From assembly GCA_019639235.1 (NCBI GenBank), contig JAHBSG010000025.1, positions 1 through 58,770 on the forward strand: DNA of 58,770 nt, given 5' to 3'. Numbering within the stretch: position 1 is the stretch's first letter; each line of letters starts with the position of its first letter. Below the pieces are notes generated by a model. The model saw nothing but the letters and a program-made list of their open reading frames with translations, was not told the DNA's origin and did not search any database. A program made the position numbers and the translations under genes. This DNA comes from Acidobacteriota bacterium. GTDB lineage: Bacteria > Acidobacteriota > Blastocatellia > Pyrinomonadales > Pyrinomonadaceae. Below are positions 8,551 through 16,370 of the stretch, in pieces.

Positions 8551-9144
8551 ATGTCCATTAAATCTGACATCTGGCTCCGAAAAATGGCTGCGGAGCACGA
8601 AATGATCACGCCCTTTCTTCCCGAGCTTGTCCGCGAAGTTGGCGGCAGCCGGATCATCTCCGCCGGCACTTCGAGCTACGGCTACGATATGCGGCTCGCG
8701 GACGACGGCTTCAAGATCTTCTCGTCCGTCCACGCCAAGGAGATCGACCCAAAGCGGTTCAATGATCAATATTCGCTCGTCGAGCCCGAACTGCAAACGG
8801 CCGAGGACGGAGCGAAGTATTATCTTCTGCCGCCGCATCATTACGGGCTCGGCGTGACGGTCGAGACCTTTAAGATGCCCCGAAACGTAACGGGCGTCGC
8901 TCTCGGCAAATCGACGTATGCTAGGGCCGGATTGCTTGTTAACACAACGCCGCTCGAGGCCGGCTGGACGGGCCGCCTGGTCGTGGAGATCGCGAATCTG
9001 GCAAACCTGCCGCTCCGTGTTTACGTCAACGAAGGCATCGGGCAGATCCTTTTCTTCGAATCCGACGAGGATTGCGCCGTTTCATACAGCGACCGAGGCG
9101 GCAAATATCAAGGCCAAACCGGGCTGACCTACGCGAAAGTCTAG
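8551..9144 (+). CDS. dcd: dCTP deaminase
   Basis: 197 residues, a full-length trimeric dUTPase-fold dCTP deaminase that makes dUTP from dCTP for thymidylate synthesis. Visible signatures are MSIKSDIWLRKMA at the start, GTSSYGYDMRLA around 40-51, the nucleotide-binding ALGKSTYARAGL around 122-133, and TPLEAGWTGRLVVEI with the catalytic glutamate near residue 142. The ATG at 8551 is favoured because the family begins MSIKSD. No Shine-Dalgarno is visible, as the hairpin reaches to two bases before the ATG. Confidence 0.93.
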   Translation: MSIKSDIWLRKMAAEHEMITPFLPELVREVGGSRIISAGTSSYGYDMRLADDGFKIFSSVHAKEIDPKRFNDQYSLVEPELQTAEDGAKYYLLPPHHYGLGVTVETFKMPRNVTGVALGKSTYARAGLLVNTTPLEAGWTGRLVVEIANLANLPLRVYVNEGIGQILFFESDEDCAVSYSDRGGKYQGQTGLTYAKV

Positions 9145-9161
9145 TCAGCTACGGAGAAAAG

Positions 9162-9339
9162 TTCCGCAACTTTACAGAAAAGTTCGGCTACTCAACAGAA
9201 AAGTTCGGCTACTTAACAGAAAAGTTCGGCAACATGGGGCAAATGTTCGGCAACATGGGGCAAATGTTCGGCAACATGGGGCAAATGTTTGGCAGCATGG
9301 GGCAAATGTTCGGCAACATGGGGCAAATGTTCGGCAACT
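9162..9339. repeat. 21-bp tandem repeat array
   Basis: A 21-bp unit repeats without gaps: two or three diverged copies (TTCGGCTACTCAACAGAAAAG type, from about 9162) grade into five near-perfect copies of TTCGGCAACATGGGGCAAAT-G starting at 9225, 9246, 9267, 9288 and 9309, with a partial sixth at 9330. The unit is a multiple of three, and one plus frame (9072-9383) reads it as a seven-residue repeat, GNMGQMF. It fills the gap between dcd and the peptidase gene. Confidence 0.9.
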
Positions 9340-9379
9340 TTTTTGTAATTATCAGCCTGCGAAATGTCGCGAAAAATGC

Positions 9380-10546
9380 ATGAAGTCCAACATTTACGGC
9401 CATTTTAGCGTCCTTTGCCTCACTTTTTGCCTTGTAACGGGCGGTTTGGCTCAGAGTGCCTCGGAGAAACGTCCGCGGGCACGCGATCTTGGTATCACGA
9501 TCGGCGTTCTTCCCGCGGGGCCGAACAACGCGATAACCGATGTGGCCGGCGTGAGCGTCGGGCAAACGACGATCGTCCGCGGCGATAACATCCGCACCGG
9601 TGTTACCGCGATTCTTCCGCATAACGGAAATCTTTTTCGCGAAAAGGTGCCCGGTGCCGTATTTGTCGGCAACGGCTTCGGAAAGCTCGCCGGCTCGACG
9701 CAGGTGAATGAGCTTGGCGAGATCGAAACGCCGATACTTTTGACCTCCACGCTCAGCGTCCCGAAGACCGCCGATTTTTTGATGGACTACATGCTCGCAT
9801 TGCCCAGCAATGAGAATGTCCGCTCGATAAATCCGCTGGTTGCCGAAACGAACGACGGCGGGCTCAACGACATCCGCGGCCGCCATATCACCCGCGAAGA
9901 CGTTTTTAACGCCCTCAAGACCGCAAAAAGCGGCCCTGTCGATGAAGGCTCGGTCGGTGCCGGAACAGGGACCGTCGCGTTCGGCTGGAAAGGCGGCATC
10001 GGCACCGCATCACGAAGACTGCCGGCTAGCCTCGGCGGCTATACGCTCGGCGTTCTCGTTCAATCGAACTTCGGCGGCGTCCTGACCATCGACGGAGTCC
10101 CCGTCGGCGAGGAACTTGGGCAGTATTACTTGAAGAATGCAGTCGCCCGCGCGCCTCAGGCCGACCCGTCCGCGGACGGCTCGATAATCATCGTCATCGC
10201 TACCGACGCTCCGCTTGATCATCGCCAGTTGAAACGCCTTGCGTCCCGCTCGATGATCGGCCTCGGCCGGACCGGCTCTTCGATGACGAACGGCAGCGGC
10301 GATTACGCCATCGCATTCTCGACCGCAAATCGCATCAACGCCGACGAACGCCTCCGCAGCATCTCAGTTCTCGGCAACGACGCTATGTCGCCGCTCTTCC
10401 AAGCCGCGATCGAAGCCACCGAAGAAGCGATCATCAATTCCCTTCTCAAAGCCACGACCGTTACCGGCAACGGCCGCACCGTCGAGGCTCTCCCGATAGA
10501 TCAGCTGAAAGAGATCCTTCGCAAATACGGCCGCCCCGAAAAATAA
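9380..10546 (+). CDS. P1 family (S58, DmpA-type) aminopeptidase, exported
   Basis: 388 residues with a signal peptide at 1-25 (VLCLTFCLVTGGLAQ). It matches the DmpA/BapA beta-aminopeptidase family: RARDLGITIGVLPAGPNNAI, DVAGVSVGQTTI, GAGTGTVAFGWKGGIGTASR and VQSNFGG. These enzymes self-cleave before a nucleophilic Ser; here that is Ser268 in DGSIIIVIATDAP, giving alpha and beta chains. Substrates would be N-terminal residues or beta-peptides in the periplasm. The gene follows the 21-bp repeat array and faces the acidic-repeat gene, with a small hairpin between. Confidence 0.88.
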   Translation: MKSNIYGHFSVLCLTFCLVTGGLAQSASEKRPRARDLGITIGVLPAGPNNAITDVAGVSVGQTTIVRGDNIRTGVTAILPHNGNLFREKVPGAVFVGNGFGKLAGSTQVNELGEIETPILLTSTLSVPKTADFLMDYMLALPSNENVRSINPLVAETNDGGLNDIRGRHITREDVFNALKTAKSGPVDEGSVGAGTGTVAFGWKGGIGTASRRLPASLGGYTLGVLVQSNFGGVLTIDGVPVGEELGQYYLKNAVARAPQADPSADGSIIIVIATDAPLDHRQLKRLASRSMIGLGRTGSSMTNGSGDYAIAFSTANRINADERLRSISVLGNDAMSPLFQAAIEATEEAIINSLLKATTVTGNGRTVEALPIDQLKEILRKYGRPEK

Positions 10547-10548
10547 AA

Positions 10549-10573
10549 GGCCGCCCGGTTTCCCGAACGGCCA
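10549..10573. terminator. possible bidirectional terminator between convergent genes
   Basis: GGCCG and CGGCC arms (about 10550-10572) bracket a G+C-rich loop between the stops of the P1 peptidase (10546, plus) and the acidic protein (10596, minus). There is no real T-run, so support is moderate. Confidence 0.45.
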
Positions 10574-10595
10574 GTTTCAGCGCCTTTCAAACAGG

Positions 10596-11975
10596 TCAAA
10601 CGGTAGAATCGTCGAGCCCGCTATCGTAGCTCGAGGTGGTGTCCACTGCCCCGGCATCAAAGCCGGTATCGACCGCGGACATATCATAGCCACCATCATA
10701 AGCACCGGCGTCGTATGTACCGCCGGTCTCGACCGCCGACGACGGATCGACGTCATATCCTGTCGACATTGGGTCGGCCTGGTCTGCGTAGCTATCTGCC
10801 GATGCCTGATATGCCTCGGCGTTTGCCGCGCTGCTTTCCGCCGCATCCATGTTTCCCTGTTCGGCATACCACTCGGCGTTGTCAGCAAAGTACTCGGCAT
10901 TCTTTTCTTCATGGACCGCATTGCCGAGGTTGTAGGCGTCCTGGTCGGACTGGCCCGTATGATCATCGCCGCCTGCATTGAAATCTGCATCGCTGGTCGC
11001 ATAGGCCGCGTTCTCTGCCGCCTCCTTTGCTCCTTCGTAATCGCCCTCTGCGATCAGATCCGCCTGCTGAGTTCTATAGTCCTCCGCAACTTCCTGCTGA
11101 TAAGCGGCCTGTTCGAGGTCGGAGGAATCCGAAGCCCCGAGCATGCTTGAATCGCCGGCCGCCCAAGCCGCATCTTCCGCCTGTTCGCGGGCATCGGCAG
11201 CCGCCGCGTAATCGCCCTTGTCAACGAATTCATCAGCCGCGGCCTGTGCTTCGCGTGCGGTCTCAGCCTGTGCCTCGCGTTCCGCAGCCTCGGTGTCAAT
11301 GGCCGGTTCCGCTGCAGGCTCGGCTTCGGCCACGTAAGGCTCCGCGGCGGTCGGCTCAGAACTCGCGGCGAAATACCCGTCGTCAACACCCGCCTCAAGC
11401 GCTCCCTTATCCTCTGGGATCACGGCCGCCGCATCCTCGAACCCTTCGCTTCCGAGATTGAATTCGACGGAGTTCATCGAAAGTTCCTCTTCGCTCGGAA
11501 GGCCTTCATCCGCCGCGAGTTCTTCGATGTCCTCGGTCGTATCAAATTCGCCGTCGCCGTCGCTGTCCGTCATAAGAGTGTCAACTTCGCCATCGCCATC
11601 CGTGTCCGCGATCGCAGTATCAAGAAGCCCGTCCCCATCGCTATCAACCGCGACCATATCGATCTTTCCGTCGCCATCAACATCTGACACGCCGGTGTCA
11701 AAATTGCCGTCGCCATCGGTGTCCATCACGGCCGTGTCCACCGTTCCATCATTGTTGGTATCGGCAACTGCGGTGTCGAAAAGCCCGTCGCCGTCGGTAT
11801 CGGCGGCAGTAATGGTGACCGCGTCGGCAGTTTGTTCGCCATCATCGAACACGGCATTCACGACATCTTCAAGGACCGAGCCGGAAGTGCCGTCGGCCTT
11901 TGCGGCCGAAAGTTCGAATTCTTCTACAGATCCGTCCGGGGCAGTTTCAGTGATTATTACGGGTTCATTCGGCAT
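10596..11975 (-). CDS. acidic protein with seven DxDGDG calcium-binding-like repeats
   Basis: 459 residues, strongly acidic. After an N-terminal MPNEPVIITETAPDGS region, seven tandem 13-residue repeats of the form DTDGDGLFDTAVA lie at about residues 50-145, like thrombospondin type 3 or dockerin calcium loops. The middle (about 200-400) is Ala/Glu-rich helix with related copies (ADEFVDKGDYAAAADA, ADLIAEGDYEGAKEAAENA), TPR- or SAF-like. The tail is Gly/Tyr/Asp-rich. No signal peptide is apparent. It overlaps the upstream M48-like gene by 11 bp, so the two are coupled. Function unknown; calcium-dependent binding is inferred from the repeats. Confidence 0.85.
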   Translation of the reverse strand: MPNEPVIITETAPDGSVEEFELSAAKADGTSGSVLEDVVNAVFDDGEQTADAVTITAADTDGDGLFDTAVADTNNDGTVDTAVMDTDGDGNFDTGVSDVDGDGKIDMVAVDSDGDGLLDTAIADTDGDGEVDTLMTDSDGDGEFDTTEDIEELAADEGLPSEEELSMNSVEFNLGSEGFEDAAAVIPEDKGALEAGVDDGYFAASSEPTAAEPYVAEAEPAAEPAIDTEAAEREAQAETAREAQAAADEFVDKGDYAAAADAREQAEDAAWAAGDSSMLGASDSSDLEQAAYQQEVAEDYRTQQADLIAEGDYEGAKEAAENAAYATSDADFNAGGDDHTGQSDQDAYNLGNAVHEEKNAEYFADNAEWYAEQGNMDAAESSAANAEAYQASADSYADQADPMSTGYDVDPSSAVETGGTYDAGAYDGGYDMSAVDTGFDAGAVDTTSSYDSGLDDSTV

Positions 11976-13353
11976 AATTTTGATTCTCCATCCTATTCAT
12001 TTCTTTGGCCCTCGAAGCGGCCGGCTTGGGGTTTTTACGGATAACGGTGAGCTTGCCGCACTTCTCATCCGGGCACTTGACCGAAAGCTGCTGCTTCCCC
12101 TCAAGCACGGACATCGGCACCCGCATCGGAGCCGAGCACGTCGAACACTTCAACTTAAGTACCGTCGGTTGCGGCTTTCCCTCTTCTTTCGGCTTCGGCG
12201 GCGATGCTTTCCTGATCGTCTCGCCGATTATCTTCAAATAGCTTTGCAGCTCCGCGCTTTTGGCATATTGCGTCAGCAGCTTCAGCCGGGGCCCGAGATA
12301 TGGCGTTGATGTGGTCGTAAGCTCCGAAAGCCTGAGCATATCGCCATCATCAACGGATTGCTGCTCGATCCAGGCATCCATATTCAACTGCCGGTACATC
12401 AGCGAGGACTTCAGGGACCAGGCCATCAGCACGCGGCGGGCGATCTCCTCGCTGCCGACCGCAAGCAATCCCGCCCTATCGGCCGTTATTTCCGCCTGGC
12501 GTGCCCAGGCAAGCAGCGGCATCTCGATCGCTCCGCCGATCAGAGCGCTTGGACTGAGGATCGCATTGAAGATGCCGCCGGCCATAACGCCCCTCGCCGG
12601 TCCTTGCTCGCCGAGGAAAAAGCGGATCACCGTCTTCCAAAGCGCGTGCCCGGCCTTGCAGTGCCCGATCTCGCGAGCAAGCAGATAGAGCATATCGATG
12701 CCCTGAAAATTGCCCGCCATCGCGGAACCGATAACGATGAACGAATCGGTATCGCTGCCAAAAGTGAGCATGTCCCATGGGCGCTCGCCGGAAAGATAGA
12801 CGTCCGGCATATGAGTCATTCCAAGAATTCTTGCCGCCCGCACCGCCTGCCCAAACACCTGCGGCATCTGCTTTTCACCGAGCCGAACCCCATTGAACGT
12901 CACCTCGATCCAACGCCGGCCGACCTTTTCCGAAACACCCTTGGCGGCCGCATTAAGCGGCGTTATCGCCCGCAGAGCGGCCATCGCTTTTGCGTCCGCA
13001 GCCCATGCAAACGCAGACGAATCGACCCGATACCCCGGAACCAGCGGCCGTAGCCAGCGGCACTCGGGACACATCACCCGCGTATCCGCGAGCCCCGCCC
13101 CAAACCCTCCGCAGGTTTGGCATCTCGGCGGTGGTGCCGGCACCTGCTGATAGATCGGCGGCGGCTGCGGCTGTTGGTGAAACTGCGGCGGCGCAACGGG
13201 CTGCTGTTGAACGGGCGGTTGAGGAACGGAGTGCTGCGGCGGCTGCACCGGCCGGTCTATCGCAACCCCGCAAAAAATGCAGAACCGCGAGCCCGCCACA
13301 GTTTGCCGGTGGCCATTTGGGCAAATTGGATTTCCGTTTCCCTCGCTGCTCAT
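11965..13353 (-). CDS. zinc-ribbon protein with degenerate M48-type peptidase domain
   Basis: About 462 residues from ATG 13351-13353. The N-terminus has a double zinc ribbon (CPNGH, CIFCG), a Pro/Gln-rich linker and a second ribbon (CQTCGGFG, CPECRW). The central domain resembles M48 peptidases: MPDVYLSGERPWDMLTFGSD, then REIGH at 227-231 where HExxH is expected, then ITADRAGLL, the usual ExxADR third-ligand motif. The first zinc His is thus Arg (CGC). A C-terminal zinc ribbon has CSTCSAPM and CPDEKCG. It overlaps the upstream stop by one base (TAATG) and the downstream gene by 11 bp. Probably a binding or scaffold protein rather than a protease. Confidence 0.75.
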   Translation of the reverse strand: MSSEGNGNPICPNGHRQTVAGSRFCIFCGVAIDRPVQPPQHSVPQPPVQQQPVAPPQFHQQPQPPPIYQQVPAPPPRCQTCGGFGAGLADTRVMCPECRWLRPLVPGYRVDSSAFAWAADAKAMAALRAITPLNAAAKGVSEKVGRRWIEVTFNGVRLGEKQMPQVFGQAVRAARILGMTHMPDVYLSGERPWDMLTFGSDTDSFIVIGSAMAGNFQGIDMLYLLAREIGHCKAGHALWKTVIRFFLGEQGPARGVMAGGIFNAILSPSALIGGAIEMPLLAWARQAEITADRAGLLAVGSEEIARRVLMAWSLKSSLMYRQLNMDAWIEQQSVDDGDMLRLSELTTTSTPYLGPRLKLLTQYAKSAELQSYLKIIGETIRKASPPKPKEEGKPQPTVLKLKCSTCSAPMRVPMSVLEGKQQLSVKCPDEKCGKLTVIRKNPKPAASRAKEMNRMENQNYAE

Positions 13354-13796
13354 TAGTAATAATAGGGTCCCGATGCGGCCGACATCATGCTCATCAAAAT
13401 CCAAAGGAAATAGATGCCCACGTGAATGATGCTCGAGATGATGCCGCCCCAAAGCCCTACGAGCGCCATCCAGCGCCCGCCGGCCGGCGAACGGCCGTTC
13501 TTGATCGAATCAAGCTCAAGCCAGCCAACGATCGCCGCCGGAACACCGGAGATCGGCCCACAGCAAAAGAGCGCCAGGATCGCCAGGATCAACGCTGCGA
13601 CCGCCTTCTGGCCATATTCTCCGCTCGAATTCTGCTGAGCATGGCCTGTCGGTGCCCAGTTCTGGGCTCCCGGCTGCTGCCCGACAAAAGGCGGCGGCTC
13701 TTGCCGCGGCGGGGCACCGAGCGGAGTCGCGCAATTGAGGCAAAAGGCCGCTTCCGCGGGGTTAGGCTGATTGCATTTGGGGCACGGCTTTGTCAT
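13353..13796 (-). CDS. zinc-ribbon DUF4190 membrane protein
   Basis: 147 residues. An N-terminal zinc ribbon (CPKCNQPNPAEAAFCLNCA) at residues 5-23 is followed by a Pro/Gln-rich linker and a DUF4190-type membrane domain with two helices at about 65-92 and 105-137 (AALILAILALFCCGPISGVP, then ALVGLWGGIISSIIHVGIYF). It heads the three-gene operon with the M48-like and DxDGDG genes. The shared zinc ribbon plus Pro/Gln linker in the first two products suggests they work together at the membrane. Specific function unknown. Confidence 0.85.
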   Translation of the reverse strand: MTKPCPKCNQPNPAEAAFCLNCATPLGAPPRQEPPPFVGQQPGAQNWAPTGHAQQNSSGEYGQKAVAALILAILALFCCGPISGVPAAIVGWLELDSIKNGRSPAGGRWMALVGLWGGIISSIIHVGIYFLWILMSMMSAASGPYYY

Positions 13797-13950
13797 ATAG
13801 GCGAAAAAGCGGAAGAGGTTGTCCTCCGTTGATAATGCGAGAAACCTCGTGGGAAAAGGTCAGATTTCGTCTTAAGTTTTTGATACTATACAACAAATTC
13901 TGTTTCCAGGGCGACCAAGACCTCGGCAAACAAGATCGAAATTTCGGCCT

Positions 13951-14111
13951 TAAAGCTGAAAGCTAATTGCTAAAAGCTATACATCAACAAGATGCAAAAG
14001 ATCAAAATTTACATCGGCCTCTAACTAGAAATGCATGGCTCAAAGCTGAATGCCTATAGCTAAAAGCTGTTCACAAACCAAATGCACAAGATCGAAAACT
14101 ACATCGGCGGC
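13951..14111 (+). repeat. 91-bp-period direct repeat carrying copies of a gene start
   Basis: AAAGCTGAAAGCTAATTGCT at 13951 and AAAGCTGAATGCCTATAGCT at 14042 begin two copies of a unit of about 70 bp. Each continues to AGATGCAAAAGATCAAAATT / AAATGCACAAGATCGAAAAC and ends at TACATCGGC. The AGCTNAAAGCT core is the same type as at 28475-28539 and 40565-40625. Confidence 0.75.
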
Positions 14112-14182
14112 GAGACGGTCGTTCAGTCGAGACACCGCAATCCCGTATTGTCATCGAACTCTTTCGGAAGGAATGAGCGTTA
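14081..14182 (+). pseudogene. relic of an aldehyde dehydrogenase N-terminus
   Basis: ATG at 14081 opens a 33-codon frame starting MHKIENYIGGETVVQ, then a short unrelated tail and TAA at 14180. The intact aldehyde dehydrogenase at 14800 starts MLEILNYIGGEMVTP. The match over the first eleven or so residues, with TACATCGGCGGCGAGA-GGTC conserved in DNA, suggests the gene start was once duplicated here or lay here before the lipoprotein gene was inserted. Confidence 0.45.
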
Positions 14183-14211
14183 AAGATAGCAACACTGTTG
14201 TAGAATAAGAT

Positions 14212-14769
14212 ATGCCATTATTCGTTCGAATCGGGATTGTGATCGTCGTGGTCGGCTTGATGTCGTCGCTCACTTCTTGCGGCTCAAAAACCAACGATGA
14301 GGACGTCAACGCCCTGGTGGGACACGCAAATCAGCTCCTCGAGCAGGAAGCTACTATAACAAGAAGTTGGCGAGATGAATTTGTCACCATTTTTCCAATG
14401 GAGAACCGTGAGAGGTTTCCTTCGAACCGGAAAATGCTACGACCACATGCGGAGAATCAACTTCGGTTGCTGCAGGAGAAGGAAGAACTACTATTAGCTG
14501 CGGTCGCAAAACTCAAAAAGGCTTCGGCAATTGCCGCCGCCAATCAAAAAGAGAAAAGATTTGCAGAGCTAATGGCCGAATCGTTAGGGAAAGACGTCGA
14601 GATCGTCAGGTCTTTTAGGAAACCGATGAAGATGGTGCTCGACGAAACAGTTTCTGATGCTCAGTTGCTCAAAGACTCGTTTGCAGAGGCTGGTCAAGAC
14701 GCCGAACTGAAGTCAAAAGAGCGAGACGCACTTCAGAATGACGCCAAAAGAATTCTCGAAAATAGGTAG
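14212..14769 (+). CDS. small lipoprotein of unknown function
   Basis: 185 residues. The signal region MPLFVRIGIVIVVVGLMSSL is followed by a lipobox LTSC with Cys23 as the lipidation site. The mature part is almost all charged helix (LRLLQEKEELLLAAVAKLKK around 90-108), probably coiled coil. No family recognised. It lies 30 bp upstream of the aldehyde dehydrogenase but between the real gene and its apparent N-terminal relic, and its A+T-richer codon use differs from the G+C-rich neighbours, so it may be a later insertion. Confidence 0.75.
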   Translation: MPLFVRIGIVIVVVGLMSSLTSCGSKTNDEDVNALVGHANQLLEQEATITRSWRDEFVTIFPMENRERFPSNRKMLRPHAENQLRLLQEKEELLLAAVAKLKKASAIAAANQKEKRFAELMAESLGKDVEIVRSFRKPMKMVLDETVSDAQLLKDSFAEAGQDAELKSKERDALQNDAKRILENR

Positions 14770-14799
14770 TGCGAACGCAACTCGGTCATAAACAGAAGA

Positions 14800-16323
14800 A
14801 TGTTGGAAATCTTGAACTACATCGGCGGCGAGATGGTCACACCTGCCTCGGGCGAATACTTTGACAACATCGAGCCCGCTACGGGCGAGGTCTATTCGCT
14901 GATACCGGATTCCGACGAGCGAGATGTGAACCTGGCCTCGGACGCCGCCAAGGCCGCGTTTCCGGCGTGGTCCACGACATCGCCGGAGGAGCGTTTTGCC
15001 ATTCTGATGCGGCTTGTTTCGCTCATCGAACGCGACCTTGAACCGCTCGCTCTCGCCGAATCCAAGGACAACGGCAAGCCCGTCTCGCTCGCCCGCAGCG
15101 TCGATATCCCGCGGGCCGCGGCCAACTTCCGCTTTTACGCGACCGCCGCTATGCACCTCGCCAACGAATCGCACGAGACGCACGGTGCGGGCGGAGTTCA
15201 CGCGATCAATTACACGTTGCGGCAGCCTATCGGCGTTGCGGGCTGCATTTCGCCGTGGAATCTGCCGCTGTATCTTTTCACTTGGAAGATCGCGCCGGCG
15301 ATCGCCGCGGGCTGCACGGTCGTCGCAAAGCCGAGCGAAGTTACACCAATGACCGCATATCTGCTGTCGAAACTTTGCATCGAAGCGGGCCTGCCGCCGG
15401 GCGTTCTAAATATCGTTCACGGCACCGGCCCGAAGGTCGGCTCGGCCATCGTCGCCCATAAAGATATCAAGGCCATCTCCTTCACCGGCGGCACCGCGAC
15501 CGGCGAAGAGATCGCCCGCGTCGCCGCACCGATGTTCAAGAAACTCTCGCTCGAACTCGGCGGCAAGAACCCGAACATCATCTTCGCCGACTGCAACTAC
15601 GACGAAATGCTGGCGACGACCGTCCGCTCGTCGTTTTCTAATCAAGGCGAGATCTGCCTCTGCGGCTCGCGTATATTCGTCGAACGCCCGCTATATGAGC
15701 GGTTCAAGCAGGACTTCGTCGAACGAGTTTCCGCACTTAAGGTCGGCGACCCGAACAGCCCCGCAACCGACGTCGGAGCCATCGTCTCAAAACAGCATTT
15801 CGAAAAAATCCTCTCCTACATCGACCTCGCAAGAGAGGAAGGCGGGACGATCCTCTGCGGTGGGAAAGCCGTAACCGCAGAGACGCAGAGACACAGAGAG
15901 GAGGAATCTGGAGATATCACTACCGTTTCTCAGCGTCTCAGCGTCTCTGCGGTTAGAGATCTTTCTGGTTGGTTCATCGAGCCGACCGTCATCGAGCGGC
16001 TTCCGCACGACTGCCGTACGAATCAGAAAGAGATCTTCGGCCCGGTCGTTACCATTATGCCTTTCGACGCCGAAGACGAAGTTCTCGCCTACGCCAACAG
16101 CGTCCGCTACGGCCTCGCCGCAACGCTCTGGACCGAAAACCTTTCACGCGCTCACCGCATCTCAGCTAAACTCGAGTCCGGCATCGTCTGGGTAAACTGC
16201 TGGATGCTCCGCGACCTCCGCACGCCCTTCGGCGGCGTAAAGGACAGCGGAATCGGCCGCGAAGGCGGGTTCGAGGCCTTGCGTTTTTTCACCGAAGAAA
16301 AGAATGTCTGTTTAAGATTATGA
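14800..16323 (+). CDS. aldehyde dehydrogenase, probable 2-aminomuconate-6-semialdehyde dehydrogenase
   Basis: 507 residues, NAD-dependent ALDH superfamily. Visible are ISPWNLPLYLFTWKIAPA, the cofactor site KAISFTGGTATGEEIA, ELGGKNPNIIF with the general base Glu, and SNQGEICLCGSR with the catalytic Cys. The closest types are 2-hydroxymuconic or 2-aminomuconic semialdehyde dehydrogenases. The nearby ACMS decarboxylase and RidA-type deaminase genes support the aminomuconate role. Odd feature: about 27 residues (about 358-386, AETQRHREEE onward) are encoded by an inverted repeat typical of intergenic DNA, inserted in frame before the conserved GWFIEPTVI segment. Confidence 0.87.
   Translation: MLEILNYIGGEMVTPASGEYFDNIEPATGEVYSLIPDSDERDVNLASDAAKAAFPAWSTTSPEERFAILMRLVSLIERDLEPLALAESKDNGKPVSLARSVDIPRAAANFRFYATAAMHLANESHETHGAGGVHAINYTLRQPIGVAGCISPWNLPLYLFTWKIAPAIAAGCTVVAKPSEVTPMTAYLLSKLCIEAGLPPGVLNIVHGTGPKVGSAIVAHKDIKAISFTGGTATGEEIARVAAPMFKKLSLELGGKNPNIIFADCNYDEMLATTVRSSFSNQGEICLCGSRIFVERPLYERFKQDFVERVSALKVGDPNSPATDVGAIVSKQHFEKILSYIDLAREEGGTILCGGKAVTAETQRHREEESGDITTVSQRLSVSAVRDLSGWFIEPTVIERLPHDCRTNQKEIFGPVVTIMPFDAEDEVLAYANSVRYGLAATLWTENLSRAHRISAKLESGIVWVNCWMLRDLRTPFGGVKDSGIGREGGFEALRFFTEEKNVCLRL
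15873..15954. repeat. 82-bp inverted repeat inserted in frame within the aldehyde dehydrogenase gene
   Basis: The ends AACCGCAGAGACGCAGAGAC and GTCTCAGCGTCTCTGCGGTT are inverted copies. Related CGCAGAG-rich sequence occurs between genes at about 40640-40665 and 48795-48825. The element adds about 81 bp to the reading frame without a stop. Confidence 0.8.
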
Positions 16324-16370
16324 TCGGAGGTTGCATCGACGAAGGTGATTTCGACGATGTTATCAACCGT

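Larger units (their letters stand above)
13797..14211. other. gene-free spacer with AGCT-rich repeats and gene-start relics
   Basis: The left part (13797-13920) should hold the promoter of the minus-strand zinc-ribbon operon; nothing clear-cut was recognised. The right part holds a 91-bp direct repeat and a relic resembling the aldehyde dehydrogenase start, listed separately. Confidence 0.6.

Noticed and set aside
9225..9339. CRISPR array
   Set aside because: Units are contiguous 21-mers without spacers and there are no cas genes.
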